DNA of 18,337 bases from Desulfurellales bacterium. GTDB taxonomy: Bacteria > Campylobacterota_A > Desulfurellia > Desulfurellales > Hippeaceae. Shown here piece after piece: positions 1 through 5,790 of the stretch; positions within the stretch are counted from its first letter, which is position 1, and every line of letters starts with the position of its first letter. The notes below the pieces were generated by a model, which searched no databases, was not told the origin of the DNA, and worked only from the letters and a program-made list of their open reading frames with translations. The stretch covers positions 1 to 18,337 of the forward strand of contig JALTDI010000217.1 of assembly GCA_027074255.1 (NCBI GenBank), given 5' to 3'. The position numbers and the translations under genes were made by a program.

Positions 1-193
1 CATATCCCTCTTGCGCAAGCTCGGATATTATCTTTTTTACGGTTAAATCACTGATGCCATTGGCTTGGGCCAGTTCCTTTGATGTGGGCAGTTTTTCAGA
101 GGGATGCTCAAAACAGTAATTTATAATTTTTAATTTCATTGCTTTGCTATGTATTAGGAAATTATCTACAACACGGCCTGCATTCCGCTCCAT
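1..193 (-). CDS. GntR-type winged-helix transcriptional regulator (5' part only)
   Basis: Reading leftward from ATG at 193-191, a 64-residue open frame runs off the window edge. Residues 33-64 contain a GntR-like winged-helix signature: LPTSKELAQANGISDLTVKK then IISELAQEGY, matching the family pattern LPS-E-LA-x-GVS-TV-x-L-x-GY. The effector-binding domain lies outside the window, so the ligand class (FadR, HutC or MocR type) cannot be told. No Shine-Dalgarno precedes the ATG. A good promoter ends 5 nt upstream, so the message may be leaderless. An internal in-frame ATG at 139-137 is an alternative start but also lacks a ribosome binding site. The gene is divergent from the fmdE operon and could regulate the 355-bp gap between them, which is an inference from position only. 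Confidence 0.75.
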   Translation of the reverse strand, partial: MERNAGRVVDNFLIHSKAMKLKIINYCFEHPSEKLPTSKELAQANGISDLTVKKIISELAQEGY

Positions 194-198
194 ATTAC

Positions 199-227
199 AT
201 AATAGATTTTTATCTGCTTATTGTCAA
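199..227 (-). promoter_or_regulatory. Sigma-70-type promoter of the GntR-type gene
   Basis: On the minus strand TTGACA (227-222) and TATTAT (204-199) are separated by 17 bp, close to the housekeeping consensus. Only 5 nt separate the -10 box from the ATG, so the transcript is predicted to start at or very near the start codon. Confidence 0.65.
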
Positions 228-300
228 GGAAAAAAGTAAAAAAAATAGTATTCAATAATTATAGACCTATTTCATATCTTTTTGGGTATATTATCTTAAT

Positions 301-350
301 GTATTTTGTATAAAAAAACATATCTTAAGTTGCGTAAGTATTTTGTATAA
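301..350. repeat. 13-bp direct repeat pair
   Basis: GTATTTTGTATAA occurs exactly at 301-313 and again at 338-350, 37 bp apart start to start. Each copy is preceded by a TATCTTAA or related TTAA/GTAA stretch. The pair lies between two divergent promoters, so it may be a binding-site pair for the adjacent regulator. The sequence is low in complexity, which limits confidence. Confidence 0.4.
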
Positions 351-490
351 TAACGATAGATATAAACCAAGAAGAATTTCTGACACTCTCGGTTGCTAAC
401 AATGATTCCAAGAAACCCTGATACGGTAGGAAGTATTATGATGCAGACAAGTTGATTTATTATAAAATGCAAAAAATCTTAATGATGCTC

Positions 491-518
491 TTGACATATT
501 CCAATATTGGAATATACT
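491..518 (+). promoter_or_regulatory. fmdE operon promoter with embedded 20-bp perfect palindrome
   Basis: TTGACA (491-496) and TATACT (513-518) are separated by 16 bp. The perfect palindrome ATATTCCAATATTGGAATAT fills 496-515, covering the spacer and touching both promoter boxes, the layout expected for a repressor operator. Its core, ATTC-N8-GAAT (498-513), matches the motif I recall as reported for the sulfide-responsive ArsR-family repressor SqrR. The third gene of this operon encodes an ArsR-family protein, so autoregulation is the simplest reading. Confidence 0.75.
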
Positions 519-548
519 ATTAATAGAAAATTATGATGGAGGTGTAAA

Positions 549-1217
549 ATGCTTGATATGTTCAAAAAGCACAGGGAGATAGTTGATAGCATTAAGAACT
601 TGGATGAGAATGAAAAGGAATATCTTTACAGCGCTCTCAATATTCACGGTCATTTTTGCGGCGGTATGCCGATGGGATATCTTGCAGGGTTGGCTGCTAT
701 GAAAGCTCTCGGCGTTACAAGGGAACTGAGCATGGATAAGATAGCCATTGTTCATGTAGGTGACCACCATGCAGGCGGATGCTTTGCAGACGGTTTCCAG
801 TTTGCAACAGGGTGCACATTCGGCAAGGGTGTGATGAGCAAAGAGCCCAAGGGTAAATGGTCTGCAACGCTTGTTGATAAGAAAACATCAAAAGCCGTTA
901 CGGTAACGGTCAAGCCGGAAATCATGCAGGCAGCTTTTGATGCGCCTTTTATTACCAAATACAGAATAAACGGTGTTCCGCCCGCAGAGGTTGACCCCGA
1001 GGTTAGCGTACCTGCATTTTTGGGTCTGTTTTCAAACAAACCGGAAGACATAGTTAATATCAAAGGTCCTTTTGATTATGAGCTTGACAAAACACCCTCC
1101 TGCTTCAATCTGTCTTTCTGTGAAGTTTGCGGTGATGCGGTTGCAGAAAACTACTTAAAGGTGGAAAACGGTAAAAAAGTTTGTTTGGATTGCGCCGTTC
1201 ACAAAAACATCAAATAA
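549..1217 (+). CDS. FmdE-family protein with C-terminal zinc finger
   Basis: This 222-aa soluble protein has the FmdE fold (formylmethanofuran dehydrogenase operon subunit E domain) at about residues 25-165. The signature is HGHFCGGMPMGYLAGLAAMK at residues 33-52, followed by HVGDHHAGGCFADGFQFATGCTFGKG at residues 69-94 with Cys78 and Cys89. A treble-clef-like zinc finger closes the protein: C191-x2-C194 and C212-x2-C215. Family members occur in methanogens and in many anaerobic bacteria that lack formylmethanofuran dehydrogenase, and their role there is not settled. GGAGGTG at 539-545 just upstream of the ATG is a strong ribosome binding site. The gene leads an operon with a TauE/SafE permease (11 nt downstream) and an ArsR regulator. 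A role in handling sulfur compounds or metal is an inference from these neighbours. Confidence 0.85.
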   Translation: MLDMFKKHREIVDSIKNLDENEKEYLYSALNIHGHFCGGMPMGYLAGLAAMKALGVTRELSMDKIAIVHVGDHHAGGCFADGFQFATGCTFGKGVMSKEPKGKWSATLVDKKTSKAVTVTVKPEIMQAAFDAPFITKYRINGVPPAEVDPEVSVPAFLGLFSNKPEDIVNIKGPFDYELDKTPSCFNLSFCEVCGDAVAENYLKVENGKKVCLDCAVHKNIK

Positions 1218-1228
1218 GGAGTTAAAAA

Positions 1229-1999
1229 ATGTCAGCATCCCTTTTGGGTTTAACGTTTATCATCATATGGGGAGCCTCTTTTTTGTTTGCGATGCTGGGG
1301 CTTGGCGGGGGCATGGTTTATGTCCCCGTCATGAAATGGCTCGGACTGGATTTTAAGAGTGTTGCCATTCCTCTTGGATTGCTTCTAAACGGGCTCAATA
1401 CCGGTCTGGCCATGATACCCTACCACAAGGCAAAATTGATAGACTACAAGGGCGCTCTGCCTTTTGCTTTATCAGCCATAATAGGAGCACCGATTGGTGC
1501 ATATACAGTGCAGTATATGCCGACTAAAACCGTTCTTGTTCTGTTTATTATAGCTGTTCTTGCGGCTGCTATTAAGGTTTTTATCTCGTCAAAAGCTCCC
1601 GATAAGGACAATCTGATAGAGTTCAAAAAAAGACTCATATATGGCGGTTTTTCAGGTGCTTTAATAGGGTTTGTAGGCGGAATGCTCGGCATAGGCGGCG
1701 GTTTTTTGGCCGCACCTATTTTGATGAGCATGGGATATTCGGCAAAAAGGGCTGCGGCAACAACGGCGTATGTTGTAACGTTTTCATCGGCAAGCGGATT
1801 CTTAGGACACGTTGCAGAGGGGCATTTTAATCTAATATTAACGGCTGTTCTCGTCGTTGCTGTTTTATTGGGTTCGCAGCTCGGTGCAAGGTTTACCGTT
1901 AAAAAGGCCAAACCTAAACTTATTAAACGTGTATATGTAGTTATTTTGCTTATTGTAGCCATAAAGTTGACATTGGGCTTATTTGGTATTAAGCTGTGA
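1229..1999 (+). CDS. TauE/SafE-family sulfite or organosulfonate exporter-like permease
   Basis: This 256-aa polytopic inner-membrane protein shows the tandem repeat typical of TauE/SafE (formerly DUF81). The first half has LGLGGGMVYVPVMKWLGL (residues 23-40) and the second has GGMLGIGGGFLAAPILMSMG (residues 150-169). Each Gly-rich loop is followed by hydrophobic helices, about eight in all. Known relatives export sulfite, sulfoacetate or other sulfur anions, while many are uncharacterised. AAGGAGTTAAAAA precedes the ATG. The gene lies 11 nt after fmdE and its stop is 6 nt before the arsR start, so the three are one operon. A TauE-type permease beside an ArsR-family thiol sensor is a known combination in bigR-type sulfide-detoxification operons, which supports a sulfur substrate. 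The exact substrate is unknown. Confidence 0.88.
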   Translation: MSASLLGLTFIIIWGASFLFAMLGLGGGMVYVPVMKWLGLDFKSVAIPLGLLLNGLNTGLAMIPYHKAKLIDYKGALPFALSAIIGAPIGAYTVQYMPTKTVLVLFIIAVLAAAIKVFISSKAPDKDNLIEFKKRLIYGGFSGALIGFVGGMLGIGGGFLAAPILMSMGYSAKRAAATTAYVVTFSSASGFLGHVAEGHFNLILTAVLVVAVLLGSQLGARFTVKKAKPKLIKRVYVVILLIVAIKLTLGLFGIKL

Positions 2000-2005
2000 G
2001 TTGGG

Positions 2006-2341
2006 ATGGAAAATTTGTCAATTTTTGAATTAAAGACACAGATTGTCAAGGCGCTGGCCAATCCCCTGCGCCTTGCAGTCTGTGAGTATCTGATGGAAAT
2101 AGATGAACCTAAATGCGTGAATCATATAGCGAAACATTTTAAGCAAAACCAATCAACCATATCAAAGCACCTTTCTATTTTACAAAAAGAGGGCATTGTT
2201 GCCGTTGTAAAAGAGGCGAATTTTGTCAGGTATTATATAAAAAACAGAATTGCATTAAAGTGTTTTATAGATGCTGTCAACGAACTTTTGGAATATAGAC
2301 TTCAACAGCACTCAGATGCCCTTAAATCACTGAGGATGTAA
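2006..2341 (+). CDS. ArsR-family transcriptional repressor
   Basis: This 111-aa protein is a typical single-domain ArsR/SmtB winged helix. Helix packing around ALANPLRLAVCEYLM is followed by the recognition helix QSTISKHLSILQKEGIVAVV (residues 49-68) and the beta-wing VKEANFVRYYI (residues 68-78). It has three cysteines: C26, C37 (in PKCVNHIA, aligning with the first redox cysteine of SqrR/BigR) and C86 near the start of the last helix. The canonical second SqrR cysteine, about 66 residues after the first, is absent. C37 and C86 are 49 apart, so thiol sensing is possible but unproven. The gene starts 6 nt after tauE, within the context TTGGGATGG. It most likely represses its own operon through the palindrome at 496-515. 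A metal or metalloid effector cannot be ruled out. Confidence 0.9.
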   Translation: MENLSIFELKTQIVKALANPLRLAVCEYLMEIDEPKCVNHIAKHFKQNQSTISKHLSILQKEGIVAVVKEANFVRYYIKNRIALKCFIDAVNELLEYRLQQHSDALKSLRM

Positions 2342-2348
2342 ACAATTT

Positions 2349-2377
2349 TTGACTTTTAATAATGAAATGAGTAGAAT
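2349..2377 (+). promoter_or_regulatory. Promoter of the NAD-salvage operon
   Basis: TTGACT (2349-2354) and TAGAAT (2372-2377) with a 17-bp spacer lie in the 62-bp gap after arsR. The ATG of the next gene is 26 nt downstream of the -10 box, behind a strong AGGGGGTGAG ribosome binding site. This separates the NAD genes from the fmdE operon, although read-through remains possible because no terminator is visible. Confidence 0.6.
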
Positions 2378-2403
2378 TTGCTGCCAAAGGGGGTGAGAAA
2401 ATT

Positions 2404-2919
2404 ATGAAAACTGCCGTATTGGTCGTGGATATGTTAAACGACTTTACTCTTGATGATGCCCCTTTAAAGGTTGAAGAGAACAGTCAAATCATACCGAATA
2501 TAAAAATGCTGATAGAAAGAAAAAGAAAAGAGAATACTCCGATTATTTATGTTTGTGATGCCCATAGCGAGAACGATGTAGAATTTAATATTTGGCCAAG
2601 ACACTGCGTTAAGGGCAGCAAAGGCGCAGAGGTTGTGGATGAACTAAAACCGGAAAAAGGCGATTTTATTGTGGAGAAAACTACATATGACGGGTTTTAT
2701 AATACGGTATTGGATGAGCTTTTGAATGGTTTAGGTGTTGACAGTTTGATAATAACGGGCTGTGTATCCAATATATGCATACTCCATACGACATCAAGCG
2801 CTGTTTTAAGAGGGTATGAGGTTGAAATTCCAAAAAACTGCATAGCATCTTTGGATGAAAACTCAAAACAGTGTGCATTTGACCATTTCACGAAAGTCTT
2901 AAATATAAAACTTGTTTAA
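2404..2919 (+). CDS. pncA: Isochorismatase-like cysteine hydrolase, probable nicotinamidase
   Basis: This 171-aa cytosolic hydrolase would convert nicotinamide to nicotinate plus ammonia. The catalytic triad is visible: D9 (VVDMLNDF), K92 (EKTTYDGF) and the nucleophile C125 (TGCVSNIC). Metal-ligand positions D52 and H54 (CDAH) and H67 (WPRHC) are present, but the additional histidine seen in classical nicotinamidases between them is missing (SENDVEF instead). The metal site may therefore differ, or another isochorismatase-fold amidase activity is possible. The nicotinamidase call rests mainly on the next gene, nicotinate phosphoribosyltransferase, which starts 15 nt downstream and uses the product. 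Other members of this superfamily hydrolyse isochorismate, ureidoacrylate or other amides. Confidence 0.8.
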   Translation: MKTAVLVVDMLNDFTLDDAPLKVEENSQIIPNIKMLIERKRKENTPIIYVCDAHSENDVEFNIWPRHCVKGSKGAEVVDELKPEKGDFIVEKTTYDGFYNTVLDELLNGLGVDSLIITGCVSNICILHTTSSAVLRGYEVEIPKNCIASLDENSKQCAFDHFTKVLNIKLV

Positions 2920-2934
2920 TAAGGAGCTGATTGA

Positions 2935-4086
2935 ATGTATATAGCATCGGAAAATATTATCAAAAGCGGCAAGGTTACGGATGTCTATTTCGAGAGGGCT
3001 TTGGAGGTTATTGAGAATAAAGGCATAGATAAAAATGTTAAAGCCGAGGTTGTTGTTAAGGGTTTGCCCGATGAATATAGTTGGGCGGTGTTCTGCGGAC
3101 TAGAAGAGGTTTTGGAACTGTTGGAAAACAGACCCTTGAATGTCAGGGCTATACCGGAGGGCTCGATTTTTGGTGAAAACGACCCTGTTTTGGAGATAGA
3201 AGGAAAATATTCGGAGTTTGCCGTTTTTGAAACGGCTATCTTGGGATTTCTGTCACAGGAATCCGGGGTTGCAACAAAAGCCGCAAGAATTAAGAAGATA
3301 GCTGGAACGAAGCCTGTTTTATCCTTCGGGGCAAGAAGAATGCATCCGGCCATAGCTCCGGCCATTGAAAGGGCTGCGTACATAGGCGGTTGTGACGGAT
3401 TTTCTACCGTTGTTGCAGGCGAGATGATGAATATTAAACCCTCCGGAACAATGCCTCACTCTTTGATACTGCTTGCAGGGGACACGCTCAAAGCGGCTGT
3501 CTCTTTTGATGAGACGGTTGAGTCTGCTGTGCCGAGGATTGTGCTTATAGATACATTCTCAGATGAAAAATTCGAGTCTTTGAGGGTTGCAGAGGCTCTT
3601 GGCAAAAGATTGAATGGAATTAGGCTTGATACGCCCTCTTCACGAAGAGGGAATATGAGAAAAATTTTGGAGGAGCTTCGCTGGGAGTTAGATATGAGGG
3701 GTTTTTCTTATGTTCAGCTGTTTGTAAGCGGAGGCTTAAACGAAGACAGTGTCAGGGAGATTGTTGATATTGCCGACGGGTTTGGTGTCGGAACAAGCGT
3801 CAGCAGCGCTACAACGATAGATTTTTCTATGGATATTGTGGAAATTGACTCAAAACCCATTGCAAAAAAGGGCAAGAACTCAGGTTCTAAGAGCTTTATG
3901 AGATGCAAGAAATGTTTTGAAAGCAGGATTGTTCCTTTTACTACGTCCGAAATGGATTGTACAAACGGCCATACAATGGAGGATATATTAGAATATGTAA
4001 TCAAAAACGGCAAAATGCTAAACGGCAAGACGGCTGTTGAAGATATAAGGAATAGATGCCTAAAAGAGATCAGGTATGTCGATTGA
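2935..4086 (+). CDS. pncB: Nicotinate phosphoribosyltransferase
   Basis: This 383-aa enzyme joins nicotinate and phosphoribosyl pyrophosphate to give nicotinate mononucleotide, the committed step of NAD salvage. Diagnostic stretches are SFGARRMHPAIAPAIERAAY (residues 130-149, with H137 as the likely phosphorylated histidine), IKPSGTMPHSLI (167-178), and the phosphate-binding FVSGGLNE (263-270) and GFGVGTSV (282-289). A C-terminal zinc-knuckle-like cluster follows: C324-x2-C327, C342 and H346. This resembles the shorter NAPRTase type described for Thermoplasma rather than the longer E. coli PncB. AAGGAGCTGATTG precedes the ATG. The 3' end overlaps tatD by 11 bp, indicating translational coupling. 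Confidence 0.92.
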   Translation: MYIASENIIKSGKVTDVYFERALEVIENKGIDKNVKAEVVVKGLPDEYSWAVFCGLEEVLELLENRPLNVRAIPEGSIFGENDPVLEIEGKYSEFAVFETAILGFLSQESGVATKAARIKKIAGTKPVLSFGARRMHPAIAPAIERAAYIGGCDGFSTVVAGEMMNIKPSGTMPHSLILLAGDTLKAAVSFDETVESAVPRIVLIDTFSDEKFESLRVAEALGKRLNGIRLDTPSSRRGNMRKILEELRWELDMRGFSYVQLFVSGGLNEDSVREIVDIADGFGVGTSVSSATTIDFSMDIVEIDSKPIAKKGKNSGSKSFMRCKKCFESRIVPFTTSEMDCTNGHTMEDILEYVIKNGKMLNGKTAVEDIRNRCLKEIRYVD

Positions 4087-4846
4087 GATTATAGATACAC
4101 ATTGTCATCTTGATATGGAAGAGTTTGATAACGACAGAAAGGATGTTATAAAGCGCTCCAAAGAAGGCGGGGTTGTAAATATTATCATTCCCTCAACTGT
4201 AAAAGAGGATTTTTTAAAAGAAAAAAGTTTGTGTGAAGAATATGCGGGCTATCTATATTATTTGGTAGGCGTTCATCCCCATGAGGCAAAAATGTGTACA
4301 AACGAAGCATATGACGAAGCGCTTAAACATCTCTCAGATTCTTCTTGCAGAGGTATAGGAGAGATTGGCCTTGATTATTATTATGAGCATTCCGAAAGAA
4401 AGATACAAAAAGAGGTTTTCAATAATTTTTTAGATATGGCATTGGACAATAACGTCTCTGTTTCCATTCATTCAAGGGATGCAGCAGACGATACGGCGGA
4501 TATTTTAAGCTCGAAAAAGGGTTTAAAAGGTGTGATTCACTGCTTCTCGGGCGAGGAAAAACTGCTTAAAGTCGGGCTTGATTTGGGTCTGTATTTCGGC
4601 ATAGGCGGCGTTGTCACATTCAAGAATTCCATGCTTAGAAAAAATATCAAACAGGTTCCGATTGAGTTTATGGTTTTTGAGACCGATGCTCCGTATCTTG
4701 CACCCAACCCTAAAAGAGGCAAACGCAATGAGCCTCTCTATATCAAATATACTGCAAAAGAACTTTCCGAGCTGCTTGGTATGGACGAGGAATATCTTTT
4801 TAATAAGACTTATACGAATGCAAAAACAGTTTTCGGTATTGATTAG
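4076..4846 (+). CDS. tatD: TatD-family metal-dependent hydrolase (probable DNase)
   Basis: This 256-aa TIM-barrel hydrolase carries all the family metal ligands. H9 and H11 (IDTHCHLD) open it, followed by E96 (GEIGLDYYY), H132 (IHSRD), H155 (IHCFSG) and D204 (ETDAPYLAP). TatD proteins are metal-dependent 3'-5' exonucleases or AP-site/D-aminoacyl-type hydrolases acting in DNA repair and turnover. Substrate cannot be read from sequence. The start ATG lies inside the last codons of pncB (11-bp overlap). No terminator follows it, and the promoter of the next tRNA begins 28 nt after its stop. Confidence 0.92.
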   Translation: MSIEIIDTHCHLDMEEFDNDRKDVIKRSKEGGVVNIIIPSTVKEDFLKEKSLCEEYAGYLYYLVGVHPHEAKMCTNEAYDEALKHLSDSSCRGIGEIGLDYYYEHSERKIQKEVFNNFLDMALDNNVSVSIHSRDAADDTADILSSKKGLKGVIHCFSGEEKLLKVGLDLGLYFGIGGVVTFKNSMLRKNIKQVPIEFMVFETDAPYLAPNPKRGKRNEPLYIKYTAKELSELLGMDEEYLFNKTYTNAKTVFGID

Positions 4847-4873
4847 CGCTGATGATGTCGAGGTTTATTATAC

Positions 4874-4901
4874 TTGACAAGATTTAAATAATTCGTATAT
4901 T
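4874..4901 (+). promoter_or_regulatory. Promoter of the tRNA(CAU) transcription unit
   Basis: TTGACA (4874-4879) and TATATT (4896-4901) with a 16-bp spacer end 23 bp before the mature tRNA 5' end. Initiation would fall near 4908, giving a short leader for RNase P to remove. Confidence 0.65.
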
Positions 4902-4924
4902 AATTTTGCTTTTAGTTTAAAGAT

Positions 4925-5001
4925 GGGCCCATAGCTCAGTTGGCTAGAGCCACCGGCTCATAACCGGTTGGTCCCAGGTTCGAGTCCTGGTGGGCCCACC
5001 A
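4925..5001 (+). tRNA. tRNA with CAU anticodon (Ile2 or elongator Met)
   Basis: A 77-nt cloverleaf with encoded CCA. The acceptor stem is GGGCCCA/TGGGCCC, the D-arm is GCTC/GAGC, the anticodon stem is ACCGG/CCGGT around loop CTCATAA, and the T-arm is CCAGG/CCTGG around TTCGAGT. It is not the initiator: the first base pair is G-C and the anticodon stem lacks the three consecutive G-C pairs GGG/CCC. The acceptor pairs C4-G69 and C5-G68 are those recognised by TilS in the lysidine-modified isoleucine tRNA, which favours Ile2 reading AUA. Elongator Met remains possible. Confidence 0.93.
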
Positions 5002-5012
5002 TTTTTTATTTA

Positions 5013-5786
5013 ATGGATATTAACAAGATAATTGAGACTCTTGAAGCATATTTTCCCTTATCCCTTCAAGAAGGCTGGGATAACTCAGGCCTTCAAATTT
5101 CTCCCGAGAACAGTTCCATAAAAGGCATTCTGCTGTCTCTTGATGTGGGTTTGCCGACAGTTGAAGAAGCCGTTAGAAAGGGGTGTAACCTTATTATAGC
5201 TCACCATCCTCTCATATTTTCAGCTGTAAAAAAGATATACGGGGATATCTATCCCTATAATGTCATACATAAAGCCATCAAAAACGGTATAGGCATATAT
5301 GCTTTTCACACCAATTTGGATATTGCCAAAAACGGTTTAAACGATTTTCTCTGTGATTTGCTTGAATTGAAAAATGTGGATATTATAGAAAAGAATTCGC
5401 CTCTTCGCATAGGCTGTCTGCCGGCAAGAATGGAGTTTGATAATGCAGTTTCGTATATTCAAGGTAAATTGAATACAGAGTGTATAAAATATGTCAGAGG
5501 GAATAATAAAATTATAGAAAAAATAGCCGTATGCAGCGGCAGTTGTGCGGATATGATATATGAAATAGACAAAGAGAGCTACGATTTATTTTTAACCGGT
5601 GATTTGAAGCACCATACGGCTTTCTTTGCAAAAAACAGCGGTATCAATATAGTTGATGCTACACATTTTCATACGGAAAAATTTGCAAAATATATACTGA
5701 AAGATGTGCTGGATAAAGTGGCAGAGAGTGTTGAAATCGTTATCAGCCAAGAGGATTATGCTCCGTGGGAATATAAAAGGAGGTGA
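5013..5786 (+). CDS. Nif3-like dinuclear metal-center protein
   Basis: A 257-aa member of the Nif3/YbgI family (GTP cyclohydrolase I type 2 annotation). Metal-site motifs are HHP at residues 64-66, HTNLD at 99-103, and THFHTE with H218, H220 and E222 near the C-terminus. EGWDNSGLQI at residues 20-29 is also diagnostic. The open frame extends upstream into the tRNA, but translation must begin at ATG 5013, 11 nt after the tRNA CCA. No Shine-Dalgarno sequence fits in that space. It should therefore be read from a tRNA-processed message or initiate in an SD-independent way. The biochemical role of the family is uncertain. The next gene overlaps its ribosome binding site and the pair matches the HP0959/HP0958 neighbourhood of Helicobacter. 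Confidence 0.88.
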   Translation: MDINKIIETLEAYFPLSLQEGWDNSGLQISPENSSIKGILLSLDVGLPTVEEAVRKGCNLIIAHHPLIFSAVKKIYGDIYPYNVIHKAIKNGIGIYAFHTNLDIAKNGLNDFLCDLLELKNVDIIEKNSPLRIGCLPARMEFDNAVSYIQGKLNTECIKYVRGNNKIIEKIAVCSGSCADMIYEIDKESYDLFLTGDLKHHTAFFAKNSGINIVDATHFHTEKFAKYILKDVLDKVAESVEIVISQEDYAPWEYKRR

Positions 5787-5790
5787 TGTT

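Larger units (their letters stand above)
194..548. other. 355-bp divergent intergenic region
   Basis: This AT-rich gap separates the leftward GntR gene from the rightward fmdE operon. It holds both promoters, a 13-bp direct repeat (GTATTTTGTATAA at 301-313 and 338-350), two copies of TATCTTAA (292-299 and 321-328), and the palindrome in the fmdE promoter. The stretch 362-480 reads partly like degraded coding sequence in one rightward frame (stop at 419-421), but I cannot assign it to any family. Confidence 0.6.

Noticed and set aside
1444..2061. Long leftward open frame opposite tauE
   Set aside because: Antisense to a convincing TauE gene and its operon, with no domain likeness.
4968..5012. 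Upstream extension of the Nif3 open frame into the tRNA
   Set aside because: It would encode tRNA sequence. Family N-termini begin near MDINKIIETL, so the start was set at 5013.
5704..5790. ATG-initiated longer form of the zinc-ribbon gene
   Set aside because: The extra 29 residues overlap Nif3 coding sequence in another frame and have no family likeness. TTG 5791 has an excellent ribosome binding site.
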